DNA of 64,000 nucleotides from Bidens hawaiensis. Taxonomy: Eukaryota; Streptophyta; Magnoliopsida; Asterales; Asteraceae. Both the position numbers and the translations under genes were made by a program. The notes under the pieces are model-generated. The model saw nothing but the letters and a program-made list of their open reading frames with translations. It was not told the origin of the DNA and did not search any database. Of the stretch, positions 55,335-64,000 are shown piece after piece (position 1 is the first letter of the stretch; each line of letters begins with the position of its first letter). Location of the stretch: the NCBI GenBank assembly GCA_021521415.1, contig JAIQDT010009170.1:35048-99047 (forward strand). The letters run 5' to 3'.

Positions 55335-55800
55335 ACCGGCTCGTTTTTTAACAAACTTTTTGTTCAAAAACGACGAACCGCTCGTTTTTTTAACAAACTT
55401 TTCACTAAAAAACAACGAAACGGGTCGTTTTTTAACAAACTTTTTGTTCAAAAACGACGAACCGGCTTAGTTTTTTAACAAACTTTTCACTAAAAACGAC
55501 GAAACGGGTCGTTTTTTTAACAAACTTTTTGTTCAAAAACGACGAACCGGCTCGTTGTTTAACAAACTTTTCACTAAAAAAACGACGAAACGGGTCGTTT
55601 TTTAACAAACTTTTGTTCAAAAAACGACGAACCGGCTCGTTTTTTAACAAACTTTTCACTAAAAAACGAAGAAACGGGTCGTTTTTTAACAAACTTGTTG
55701 TTCAAAAACGACGAAACGGTCGTTTTTAACAAATTTTTCACTAAAAACGACGAAACGGCTCGTTTTTTATTGTAATTTTAGCTAAAAAAACGACGAGCCG
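55335..55800. repeat. Alternating 41-42-bp minisatellite with hairpin units
   Basis: Two unit types alternate, one with TTTTTGTTCAAAAACGACG then AACCGGCTCG, the other with TTTTCACTAAAAAACGACG then AAACGGGTCG. Both are joined by TTTTTTAACAAAC, giving a higher-order period near 84. Each unit has arms AACGAC/GTCGTT around a short loop, so every unit can form a hairpin. Confidence 0.85.
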
Positions 55801-56584
55801 GCTAGTTATCCCCAAACCCGAGCCCGAACACACAAAGAACACAACCATTCTTTTATATATATCACAATACATAAACACATAAACACATACATAAACACAT
55901 AATCAAAACACCCGAATTATAATTTTCGGGATTTTACGCGCCGAAGTCGAACCCGAAAACCCCGAACGCTACGATAGGAGAAGCGGGTCGACATTCCACG
56001 TTCTACGGAACGCCAACCGGACTACACCGGCGACATTAACACACAACGCGGACGGAAATTTGATGAATCCAAAACCGGATTCGAAGACCTATTGCTAGTG
56101 GGACTCCTATTAAACATGTGAACTGAATCATGAACACGAAAACCATGGCGGCGTCGGATATGGATGGGGGATGGCGGCTCGGCGTCGGATGTGGATGGGG
56201 ATGGCGACGGCGGTCGGTGATGGCGACGGGCGTCGGTGATGGTGACGGGCGTCGGCGATGGTGTTGGTGATGGGTATTGTGGTGATGGCCGTGTATATAA
56301 TATATATAGTGGTAAATTGTAAAGAAATTATGTGATTGAGTTGGGTAAGAAACGAAGGAAGGAAAGAGGGAGGAAGGAGGGTGGAGAAGGGGAAGAGTAT
56401 GGAGGAAGGAGGAAGAAGATAATACCCGGTGGTCGGACTGTCATTTTTCCCGGCAAGCTGGTTTTTTCAAGCTTTTAAAAAATATAACTAACAGAGGGGC
56501 ACATATGTGACTGGCCGAAATTACATTTGTAAAAAGTCTAAATACCCTGCAAATAAACGGACTTAAAACGAAAATATTTAACGG
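55801..56584. other. MULE interior, GC-rich repeats, no gene
   Basis: It contains 'ggcgacgggcgtcggtgatgg'-type repeats at 56160-56280 and purine-rich sequence (56350-56420). No coding sequence is recognised. It may be captured genomic DNA. Confidence 0.45.
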
Positions 56585-56700
56585 AAGGAGTCAGATTGAC
56601 CCGCCCAAATATCACGATGGTCCAAAGTTCGCAAAATCATTTTCAGTGTCAAACCTGTAGAATTGGTCCATATACCAAGGAGACAAAATGCAGATTTCTC
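56585..56700 (-). repeat. Right TIR of the MULE
   Basis: Inverted copy of 30512-30627; followed by TATTTAATA (56701-56709). Confidence 0.88.
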
Positions 56701-56709
56701 TATTTAATA

Positions 56710-56934
56710 AATGATTAAACTAATTGTCGGTAATTTGTCGGAAATGGTATTATGTTTTTTACGAAATTGCGACAACACTGCTTGACGCCGCTACATTGTA
56801 GGAAACTTGTGTAAAATTTTAAGACTTTTTTCCTTTTAATTATTGACGAAAAATTGTGGAAAATTTGTTGAAAATTTTGAGTTGTGGGAAAATTGTAGAA
56901 AAATTTTGTAGCAAATTACCCTTTTCTAGTAGTG
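56710..56934. repeat. Outer right sub-terminal repeats and terminus of the CACTA element
   Basis: Words like 'tttgtagcaaatt', 'aaattgtaggaaac' and the end TTTTCTAGTAGTG, followed by TAA. Confidence 0.8.
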
Positions 56935-56937
56935 TAA

Positions 56938-58210
56938 ACGAACTAAACTAATGGGAGTTGTGTGTTGTATCTTTAATTTGCCCAACACTCTTCTATTTAT
57001 ACTTTTACTAGGTTACTGACACCGTGGGCGCCACGGGTGGAAATATAAAATCGTCTAATAAACGCATATATTTTAACCGACAACATTGTCCGTTCTTAAA
57101 AGCAAGTTCGTTGAACTTGTCTAAAATCGAAGGATATAAAAAGTCTATTAAATCATATATTGGATATAATGAATTGTTAATTAGAAGATCATCGGAAATT
57201 TGTACATTCATTCGTCGTCATTTGCACCCCCCCCCCCCCCCGAACATTCCCTTCACATGTATCCAATAGTTAATTTGAAAATTATTTATCTCTTCAACAT
57301 GTAAGGTTTGGCATCCAACTGTGAGCCTCGTGTTTCTTTTATAGTTTTAAGTACCTTTCACTTTGACAAGATGTAGGAAGAACTAATTGAAGTGTAATTT
57401 AAAATAAACACGAATAAAAGTCTATACAATTTAACTATTTATTTAACAAAAGTATCATAAATTTAGTATTACAACTCCCTAAATACTTCTTTGTATACAA
57501 GGTTGTAGCATTTCGTTGTTGTCAAAGATTAATATAAATAGGAACAAACTGTTTTTTTAATGGCTAATAACTAAACACTTACAAACATCAATTGGCTTAT
57601 ATGACTTGTTTAACGATTCATATAGCCATAACTTGTATACACTCTAATATTGACTTGAACTTGTTATGAGTTTTAACTCAAGATGCTAATAACCCATATT
57701 AGCTCATACATGTTCTAAATCATGACACGAACTTGCACAACAATACATTTTGGCAACCCTAACTACATATTCATATGGCTGCTAATAACAGTCCGGATGT
57801 GGCAACCATTCGATATAGTTACATATGTTATTTTCCATTATTAAGATACTAATAATGTATTTATCTTTTAATAGATACAAAAGGTGAATAAAATAATTTT
57901 AGTGGTTCTTAAATATTTATCAGTTCTCATTGAGCCTAACATTATGTATAAATCTTAAATATTGGTTTAAGTTATTTATCTGTATTGATAATCTTTATAT
58001 CCACAAAGACAAGTGTCTCCAACATATGATATATTGATAATATAAAATCAAATTGCACAAAGATCTTGGCTAGAAATAGTTTTAATATATTATAGAAACA
58101 TAGCTTTCTCTTTTTACAGTATTATTTGGAAATTAGTTTAATAGGCTTTCCCTAAATCTTGTCCATATGCAACCAATCTATTTTTTTTTCCTCCTACAAA
58201 GTCATGCACT
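56938..58210. other. AT-rich intergenic DNA, no gene
   Basis: Nothing recognisable except a run of 15 C at 57227-57241. It was joined to 23.79 kb before the CACTA insertion. Confidence 0.5.
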
Positions 58211-58214
58211 TGGC

Positions 58215-58545
58215 CACTAACATCTTCTCTATTCTTATTTTTGCTGATATTGACCTTGACTTTTGTTAATGGTCATTGCAAAACAGACTACAACTGAAAA
58301 AAAAAATACTTTCTCTTCAATTTGAGCAAAAGTTTTTTATCTAAAGGTGTTAGACCACAATGAATTATATAAGTGCGATAATCAGTATTGGTACCTGAAA
58401 TAACTTTTACTTCAACAAAACGCCAACCTAAATTATTTACTCGCAATCTAGTTCCATTACACAAACCGCTCTTCTGATTCATATTCCTTGGTAACATTAT
58501 TGGCACACCGACTTTTAGAACTAATCTACGAGTTAAAATGATTTT
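58215..58545 (-). pseudogene. Helitron helicase (PIF1-like) C-terminal fragment
   Basis: The minus strand reads LVLKVGVPIMLPRNMNQKSG, LCNGTRLRVNNL and VISGTN, then, after small frame changes, FAMTINKSQGQ. These are the last helicase motifs of the Helitron Rep-helicase (PIF1 family), which unwinds DNA during rolling-circle transposition. Only the tail is present, without the Rep domain, and sequence on both sides is non-coding. A decayed fragment. Confidence 0.8.
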
Positions 58546-59735
58546 GGTCTTTTTGATTTTATTTAGTATAATATGTTTATGAAAGTTATAGTTCAAATTA
58601 AAATATGAAAAAAATAATTTGTATGATCTTACATAAAACCAAAAAAAACTGATTTTTATATGGACCACAACTAAATTTGTAAATTTTGTTACTAAGTATG
58701 GAAACAATATAAATTGGAGTAAACCAAATATGAGTAAAAAATAATGGAGAAATAAGTTTTAAATTTCCAGTATACATTAAATTGGTAAAATAACATATTA
58801 AATTGGTCAAATAAATTAATGTGTATTTAATACAAAACACATTAACTTTTTAGTATAATCAAAAGTAATTATTTAAATTTCCAGAATATATTAAATTTGT
58901 CATTTATGCTAATTAAAATTTGGTCAAATATAAAAGATGGAAATTTTTATAACATCGAATACTATTAAAAACTATGAAAGATTGTTGCAAAAGTCTTCAT
59001 TTCGGTTTTGTAAAACAGAAATAAATAAATGTAAATATTATTATAAATTTTTCCATTTTTCTTGGAAATTCAGTAACTAAACAATATACTATTAATTTTT
59101 TAATTATCACAAAATTATTGTCAACACTTTAGCATCATTACATTGTTTAACAATAAATTTCATTAGCTAATTATTTTTTTAATTTTATACATTAATCTTG
59201 ACATTTAGCCTAATTAAAAATTTGGCCAACTATAAAAGATGGAAAATTTTTTATTTTCTGTTTAGTTTATTAGTTTACTTTTTAATTTTGCCCGAATAAT
59301 TTAGACAAATTGGTAACTCTTGACATTTATGTCTAATTAAAAATTATTCAAATATATAAGATGGAAAGTTTATTGAGATTAGAGACTATTAAAGACTACA
59401 AAAGAGTGATCAAAATTCGATTCTTAAAAGCATAAATAAATGTAAAAATGATTGGAATGTATCATTAAAACTAAAGATAATCAATAATTACCATAAATAA
59501 GTAATTATAGTGAATATCTAAGATTTTTAAATATAAATTTGAAATAAGTATAAACAGCTTATTAAATTGGTCAAATAAGTTAATGTGTATTTAATACAAA
59601 ACTTATTAACTTTCGAGTATAATCGAAAGTAAATTATTTAAATTTTCAGTATACATTAAATTACATTTTTGCAGTAAATACTCCATCCATGACATTAGCT
59701 ATTCTAGTTGGGAGCCATAAGCTGAAATGATAAAA
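58546..59735. other. AT-rich DNA between Helitron fragments
   Basis: Very A/T-rich with repeated phrases ('aaattggtcaaataa.ttaatgtgtatttaatacaaaa' parts at about 58790 and 59563). It probably holds introns or spacer of the decayed Helitron. Confidence 0.4.
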
Positions 59736-59739
59736 TTAA

Positions 59740-59968
59740 ATAAATGTTAAACAATATATTATTTGGACTAAACAGAACTTTGGTCCCGGGCTTTGAGTAT
59801 ACCATTTCGTCTTGCAAAATCATTTATATCGACCAAACTTCTTTAGGCTTTGAATTGTCCTTGAGACGCCATTGTTTCAAAATATGCACATTGAGGACAC
59901 AATCACTGTTTAGCGCATCCAATTGGTTCAATATTGTGATGTTGTTGGCTCCATCTTCCTGGTGGTGA
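59740..59968 (-). pseudogene. RPA70-like fragment, probably Helitron-associated
   Basis: The minus strand reads ITILNQLDALNSDCVLNVHI, then LKQWRLKDNSKPKEVWSI, a stop, and MILQDEMVYSKPGTKV-like residues. This matches the first OB-fold of plant replication protein A large-subunit-like proteins, which often accompany Helitrons. It binds single-stranded DNA when intact. There is one internal stop and no continuation. Confidence 0.6.
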
Positions 59969-60439
59969 AAAAAAAAACATTAATTCTGAACAATGACATT
60001 TTTAACCAAAAACTAAAAAACAAAATGAAGAATAAACAACAAAAATATAAACCTTAGAAACCAAATAAATCGTTTTAGCTCAATTTGGTGTGATAGTGTA
60101 AGAATTCTTGTGTGAAAGTGAGGTATTTATATATAGTTCATAGTAAAGGATTAAATTTTGGGAGGAATGAATAAAGAAGGAATGTATATACGGAATTAAT
60201 TAAAAACATAAAATTAGGAAACTTCAATTACATTAAATCATCGATGAATTAAGGAATGAGGATTAAAGGATTTTCAATTTTGAATTACTAAAATGTAATG
60301 TTGTTAAAGTATATTATAAATATAAAATAATTCAATTCAAATCTTTAATTTTAGACTATATTTAAACATACGGAATTAACTTTTTAATGCGGAATAATAA
60401 GTTACTAATTTTTTTTATTTACATGAATATAATTAATCA

Positions 60440-61092
60440 TCAATTCAATCAATTAAATCAATCAATCAATCAATCATGCCCAGTAAAATCCCACCGACAG
60501 CAAAGCTATAAGTAGGGTCTGGGGAGGGTGGGATGTAGGCACACCGTACCTCTATCCAAAGGAATAAAGAGTGCTTCCAGAGAGACCCTCGGCTCTAAGT
60601 ACATGTGTATGAAGCAAAATAAAGGAAAATAAAGCAAAATAAAGAAATCAAGTTTAACAGTTATATAAAAACTACTACTAATTATAATAATATTAATAAT
60701 ACGATCACAGTTTAACAGATATATAAAAGCTAATAATAATTATAATAATAATAATATATGTAAGGGAAATACCATTATCGGTATGTGGCCTAAATAAGTT
60801 AAGTCTAAGCCCTAAGGTATTCAATTCTCTCTAAAAATCCTTAACTTTAATTCTACTTCTCCACGAATTCCTATCCTCAACCATGTCCTCGGAGAGGTTT
60901 AGGTCTATCAAATCAATCAATGCCTAATCCTCTAATCCCAAGTCAATTTCGGTCGTCCTCTACCCCCTCCTCCCTTCTATAGTAATGTTTTCTACGGATC
61001 TAACAGGATTCGTCGTCGTCTTCTCTTTACATGTCCAAACCATCTCAATCTTCACTCTCTTTACATGTCCAAAACCATCTCAATCAATTAAA
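60440..61092 (-). mobile_element. 3' end of an RTE-type LINE (5'-truncated, decayed)
   Basis: The minus strand from 61092 encodes remnants of the conserved C-terminal tail (LRWFGHVKRR, GRGRPKLTWD, DLNLSEDMVEDRNSWRSRIK) of plant RTE LINE polyproteins, with a partial duplication of the first phrase. The characteristic 3' untranslated region follows (gagccgagggtctctctgg, ctacatcccaccctccccag), ending in a (TGAT)n tail at 60476-60450. The tetranucleotide tail marks the insertion end. Confidence 0.82.
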
Positions 61093-62210
61093 TAATTACC
61101 TTATATCTTGAATGATTATCAATTACCGTATATCTAATATCTAAAATTATAATCAATTATTGATATATTTAAATTGTGAATCATATGGTGAAATTTATAA
61201 AATAGTCAACATAATACAATTAATAAGCATTTGAATAATTAAGTAACTGATACAAGCTGTGTAAAAATAACTAAGTAATTTTTTTTTATGTATTAACAAT
61301 AACACAATTTTAATATAATAAACAACAATTTAAAAATTGAGTCATTGATATAACATATGATAAGTAGTAATAATAATAATAATTATAAATTAACATATAT
61401 TTCAAATTGGAATCAGTCTCATATATTAAAATCTTTGATTGACTAATTTTGAATTAGTCAATCGGATCAAAATCCGTATTTATAGTAACCCTTTATAATA
61501 CTTAATCAAAACCTTAATCAAATAATCAAATGATATATCATAATTTATTAAATATAGAAATTCCGTAATTAAAGAATTCCTTAATCAAATGGAAAATTTA
61601 TCCCTAATTTACAGAAACTGATTACAAAAATTGATATTTATAGTAAAGTTAAATCTGCAATCTCTGTATATTAGGTTGTTTTATATTGAATCCAGTGGAT
61701 GAAATATCAATTAATTATCTCAAATAAATTAAACCTGGAACGAAGCCTGATGATTAAACTGACCGGCAGGTAACGTTGATGGTGAGCACCTTCATCGATG
61801 GTGGACCGTGAATTTGACAGATAAATGAATTGAAGGTATTGATATGTGGAACATGATGGAATCGTCAATGAGAATGGAGGCGTGAAAGAGGAAAATTGAT
61901 TTGGGTTTCTAGGTTAAGTTATATTATAGTGTACAAAATAATAAAAAAAACATAAATAATAAAAATTGTAATTATTTAATAAATAATTTGGTTAATCATT
62001 ATTAAATTAAAGTTAAAGAGAATCGTTAAAGAGAATTGATTGTATCTTATTTTAATTTAATTTGATTTATTTTATTTAAATGAAAATTAGAGAGGTGGTA
62101 GATATAGATGGAAAGTTTAAGAAACAACCAATAGGAAGAGGGAAGTTGAGTTAAAGCCTATTGGTTTAATAATATATATAGATAGTAGGTGAAGTGTGAT
62201 GTGTCATCGG
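61093..62210. other. AT-rich DNA, no gene
   Basis: A/T-rich with short tandem ATA repeats; no gene or element recognised. Confidence 0.5.
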
Positions 62211-62214
62211 ACAC

Positions 62215-62560
62215 ATGTCACTCTCTGAACTTAGATGAGCTCAGGCGCTGACACGTGGCGTGCTGACTCACCACTCACAACATCGGGTGACGACACATGT
62301 AAAGTGCGCCATCAAAGCGTCACATCGCGACCATCGCCAAGCCCGTGCGCAGTCGGGTGCTACGAACTCTTGTTGATGCCACCAAGTGTGTCTTGTCATA
62401 CAATAATATAATCTTGTGAGCCATCCTCCTTATAAACCACTTATTTTCTTCTTCGAACAATGTGAGACAAACTCATTTTCCATTTCACCAAAGTTCAAGT
62501 TCTTAATCACACATTTTAAAGTATAAATATCAAATTCATCTTACTCTTTGAACTCGTTAA
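62215..62560 (+). repeat. Eroded LTR-like regulatory region
   Basis: It contains 'gacacgtggcgtgctgactc', 'ccatcgccaagcccgtgcgc' and then an A/T-rich leader. The order resembles 8280-8520 ('catcgcccaagcccgtaccc'), so both may derive from one retroelement family. No partner LTR lies within the window. Confidence 0.3.
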
Positions 62561-63540
62561 TAATTAGTTTATTGGTGATATCTAATAATTATTATTACAT
62601 AATATTTCCAACATACTTCTTCGATCATCGCCAACCTAATACCGTGGTCGCCCGGACCCAAACACAATTGTTGCTTCACCACTTCAAACAGACCTATAAA
62701 GTTGTAGTCCTCTCTAAGGTTGTTCATGAACCAAACCGAGCCAAGCAGGGTTTCCTCAGCTTGGCTTGAATTCACATAACTGAGTTTAAATTTAAGCTTA
62801 AGCTTGGCTCAGTCTGAAAACTCATCGAGCATCATGAATAATATAGCATAAACGCTAGAAAAGTTTAACATACACACAACTCACATGCTAGTGTTGCCAT
62901 TCAAAAAATGATTTTAACATAAATAAAACACATCAAAACTCATAATAGCATATTTGGGACATCTTCATAGATCGTTGAAGACACACTTTGTTTTAACAGT
63001 TTGATAGGTGCCGCGGTTTAAACTTAAATCTTCTAATAAAAAAAAACGTATTAAAAAATATTACTCAAAAACGGTATAAACAACTTAACCAGTATTGGTT
63101 TCAACTCATCCCAGTCGACCCAATAAAGACGCAAGGCCTAGTCAACCGGTTAGACCAATCAATCCAGCTTTATCATCATTGCAATATAGATACGTCATAT
63201 ACAAAACTAAAATAAAATTAATGACCGATCACAAACAAACATAAATAAGCTCATTCTTTAATAAACGAACACAGATATAAAATTTTGTTGATAAATCGTT
63301 CATAAAACCGTTTGTCTAGCAAAAGCTTAGCGGACAAATACAAACAAGGTCTTGTCCGGTTTAATTCGATTCATTACGGGCCTAGCAATATACATACACC
63401 CATCAATAATAAAACAAACATCTAGATAATAACAAAATTATAAAGTCTCTCATACACAAATGGTAACATGGTATCATCATCATCATTCATGGTGCCTTCT
63501 CTGCAATCAGCCATACATCAATCAAAGAATTTGCACAAAA
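62561..63540. other. Intergenic DNA with AAGCTTGGCTC words
   Basis: No gene. At 62735-62815 'gagccaagc' and 'agcttggctcag' words resemble hAT- or LTR-derived debris. 63470-63490 is (CAT)n. The last few hundred bases are probably downstream of the Rab fragment. Confidence 0.4.
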
Positions 63541-63604
63541 ATATCACCACCACCACCCCACAAACAAAACAAAATAAAATAAATTCTCTTCATAACAATC
63601 AGAT

Positions 63605-64000
63605 ATTCTTATCTCCAAAATATGTTTCTTAAGAACTACAACACATTTTCTTTTCTGGAATAACTTGTGCAGGACCCGGGACAATAATCTTCTTCCAGCC
63701 AACGAACCCGGGTTGCCATTTTGTTCCTCGTCTGCGGTCAAACTCTTGTTGACTATTCTGAAAATCTCTGTCAAAACAGTCAAGAACGCATCCTCTACGT
63801 TTGTTGACTCGAGTGCGGATGTTTCTAGAAAGAATAGTCTTCCTTTTCAGCAAACTCCTTGGCGTCCTCTGTGGGGACCTGCGCGTGCTTCTTCAAGATC
63901 ACATTTGTTTCCAATTAGAATAATGACAATGTTTTTTGTCTGCGTGATTGCGTAGCTCTTCTAGCCACCTTGGAATGTGGTCAAACGTTTGGCGTTTGTT
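63605..64000 (-). pseudogene. RABA4-like Rab GTPase, C-terminal part, frameshifted
   Basis: The minus strand from the window edge reads KRQTFDHIPRWLEELRNHAD, then KNIVIILIGNKCDLEEARA (G4 box NKCD). A shift leads to [13 protein letters not shown], another to [20 protein letters not shown] (G5 box ETSA) and [10 protein letters not shown], and a third to [20 protein letters not shown] and a stop. The paired cysteines near the end are the prenylation site that anchors Rab proteins to trans-Golgi and secretory vesicles. The best family match from memory is RABA4. The N-terminal half lies outside the window. Three shifts in about 370 bases suggest a pseudogene; uncorrected sequencing errors in a real gene are the alternative. 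Confidence 0.72.

Larger units (their letters stand above)
30512..56700. mobile_element. MULE with 116-bp TIRs, carrying a gypsy insertion
   Basis: A perfect 9-base duplication TATTTAATA (30503-30511, 56701-56709) and long inverted ends identify a Mutator-like element. Left TIR 30512-30627 and right TIR 56585-56700 differ at about four positions; both begin GAGAAWTCTGCAWTTTGTCTCC-like. After removing the gypsy element the body is about 1.9 kb. It holds no transposase, only a tRNA-like stretch, an AT microsatellite, a minisatellite and GC-rich repeats, so it is non-autonomous. It sits in the sub-terminal repeats of the CACTA element. Confidence 0.88.
23798..56934. mobile_element. CACTA (En/Spm-type) transposon, swollen by nested insertions
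   Basis: The ends are TACTACTAGAAAA on the left (first base changed from C) and, reversed on the right, CACTACTAGAAAA, flanked by the 3-base duplication TAA (23795-23797, 56935-56937). Both sub-terminal zones are filled with short 'TTTGCCACAAA / TTTGTAGCAAA / gcgacaaa' words, at 23815-24350, 29690-30480 and 56715-56930, as CACTA transposases need for binding. Inside is a spliced minus-strand gene of the Transposase_24/tnpA-like type. No DDE-type tnpD is seen, so it is probably non-autonomous. Removing the MULE insertion (30512-56700 plus one duplication) leaves about 7 kb. Confidence 0.85.

Noticed and set aside
55067..55729. Frames rich in IYIYMQ or FFNKLFTKK
   Set aside because: Translations of an AT microsatellite and a minisatellite; frames exist on both strands.

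Overview
This window is repeat-dominated plant nuclear DNA. Everything recognisable is eukaryotic and plant-typical: Ty1/copia and Ty3/gypsy LTR retrotransposons primed by tRNA-like sites, MULE, CACTA and hAT DNA transposons, Helitron and RTE-LINE remnants, spliced transposon genes, and at the right edge a damaged piece of a RABA4-type Rab GTPase. The two large copia elements, with their long Gag and an extra post-pol ORF, resemble elements I remember as abundant in Asteraceae. A composite host is therefore my guess, but the sequence does not prove it. I found no intact ordinary host gene.

Layout. 1-7.4 kb: a degraded Mutator-like (MuDR) transposase gene on the minus strand, split by an LTR retroelement without pol (element A, 2855-6432). 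7.4-9.0 kb: retroelement debris with a palindrome cluster. 9025-21505: a complete 12.5-kb copia element (element B, plus strand, TSD GGGTG) with gag, pol and a post-pol accessory ORF (aORF). 22364-22825: a non-autonomous hAT element (TSD GTTGGACC). 23798-56934: a five-layer nest. A CACTA element (TSD TAA) holds a MULE (30512-56700, TSD TATTTAATA, 116-bp TIRs), which holds a gypsy element (30852-55121, TSD GTGCT), which holds a copia element in its left LTR (element C, 31168-45784, minus strand, TSD CTACA). Element C's gag in turn carries a 147-bp insertion with 18-bp flanking repeats. 58.2-60.0 kb: Helitron helicase and RPA-like fragments. 60.4-61.1 kb: the 3' end of an RTE-type LINE. 63.6-64.0 kb: the Rab fragment.

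How the parts work together. Elements B and C share one plan: LTR, leader, Gag with two CCHC knuckles, protease-integrase-RT-RNase H, a long non-coding spacer, then the aORF. Each has only a few lesions, mostly single nonsense codons, and LTR pairs differing at about 4/441 (B) and 1/449 (C) sites, so both inserted recently. The gypsy element keeps a damaged gag but shows no pol. Instead it carries an antisense five-exon gene and two tandem-repeat blocks, so it would depend on another element for reverse transcriptase and integrase.

Most interesting signals. (1) A block in the pol-aORF spacer is almost identical between B and C, including runs of 74 and 65 identical bases, although their proteins have diverged; it contains conserved stem-loops and an internal A-tract. 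(2) Each retroelement family carries its own CpG-containing palindromic word many times: AACTTCGCC/GGCGAAGTT in B, TTCGATCGAA in C, CTTATACG/CGTATAAG in A, and others. In B and C these arrays sit in the same places: the LTR, just upstream of gag, and just upstream of the aORF. (3) Splice-site-like signals recur at the gag-pol junction and before or inside the aORF.
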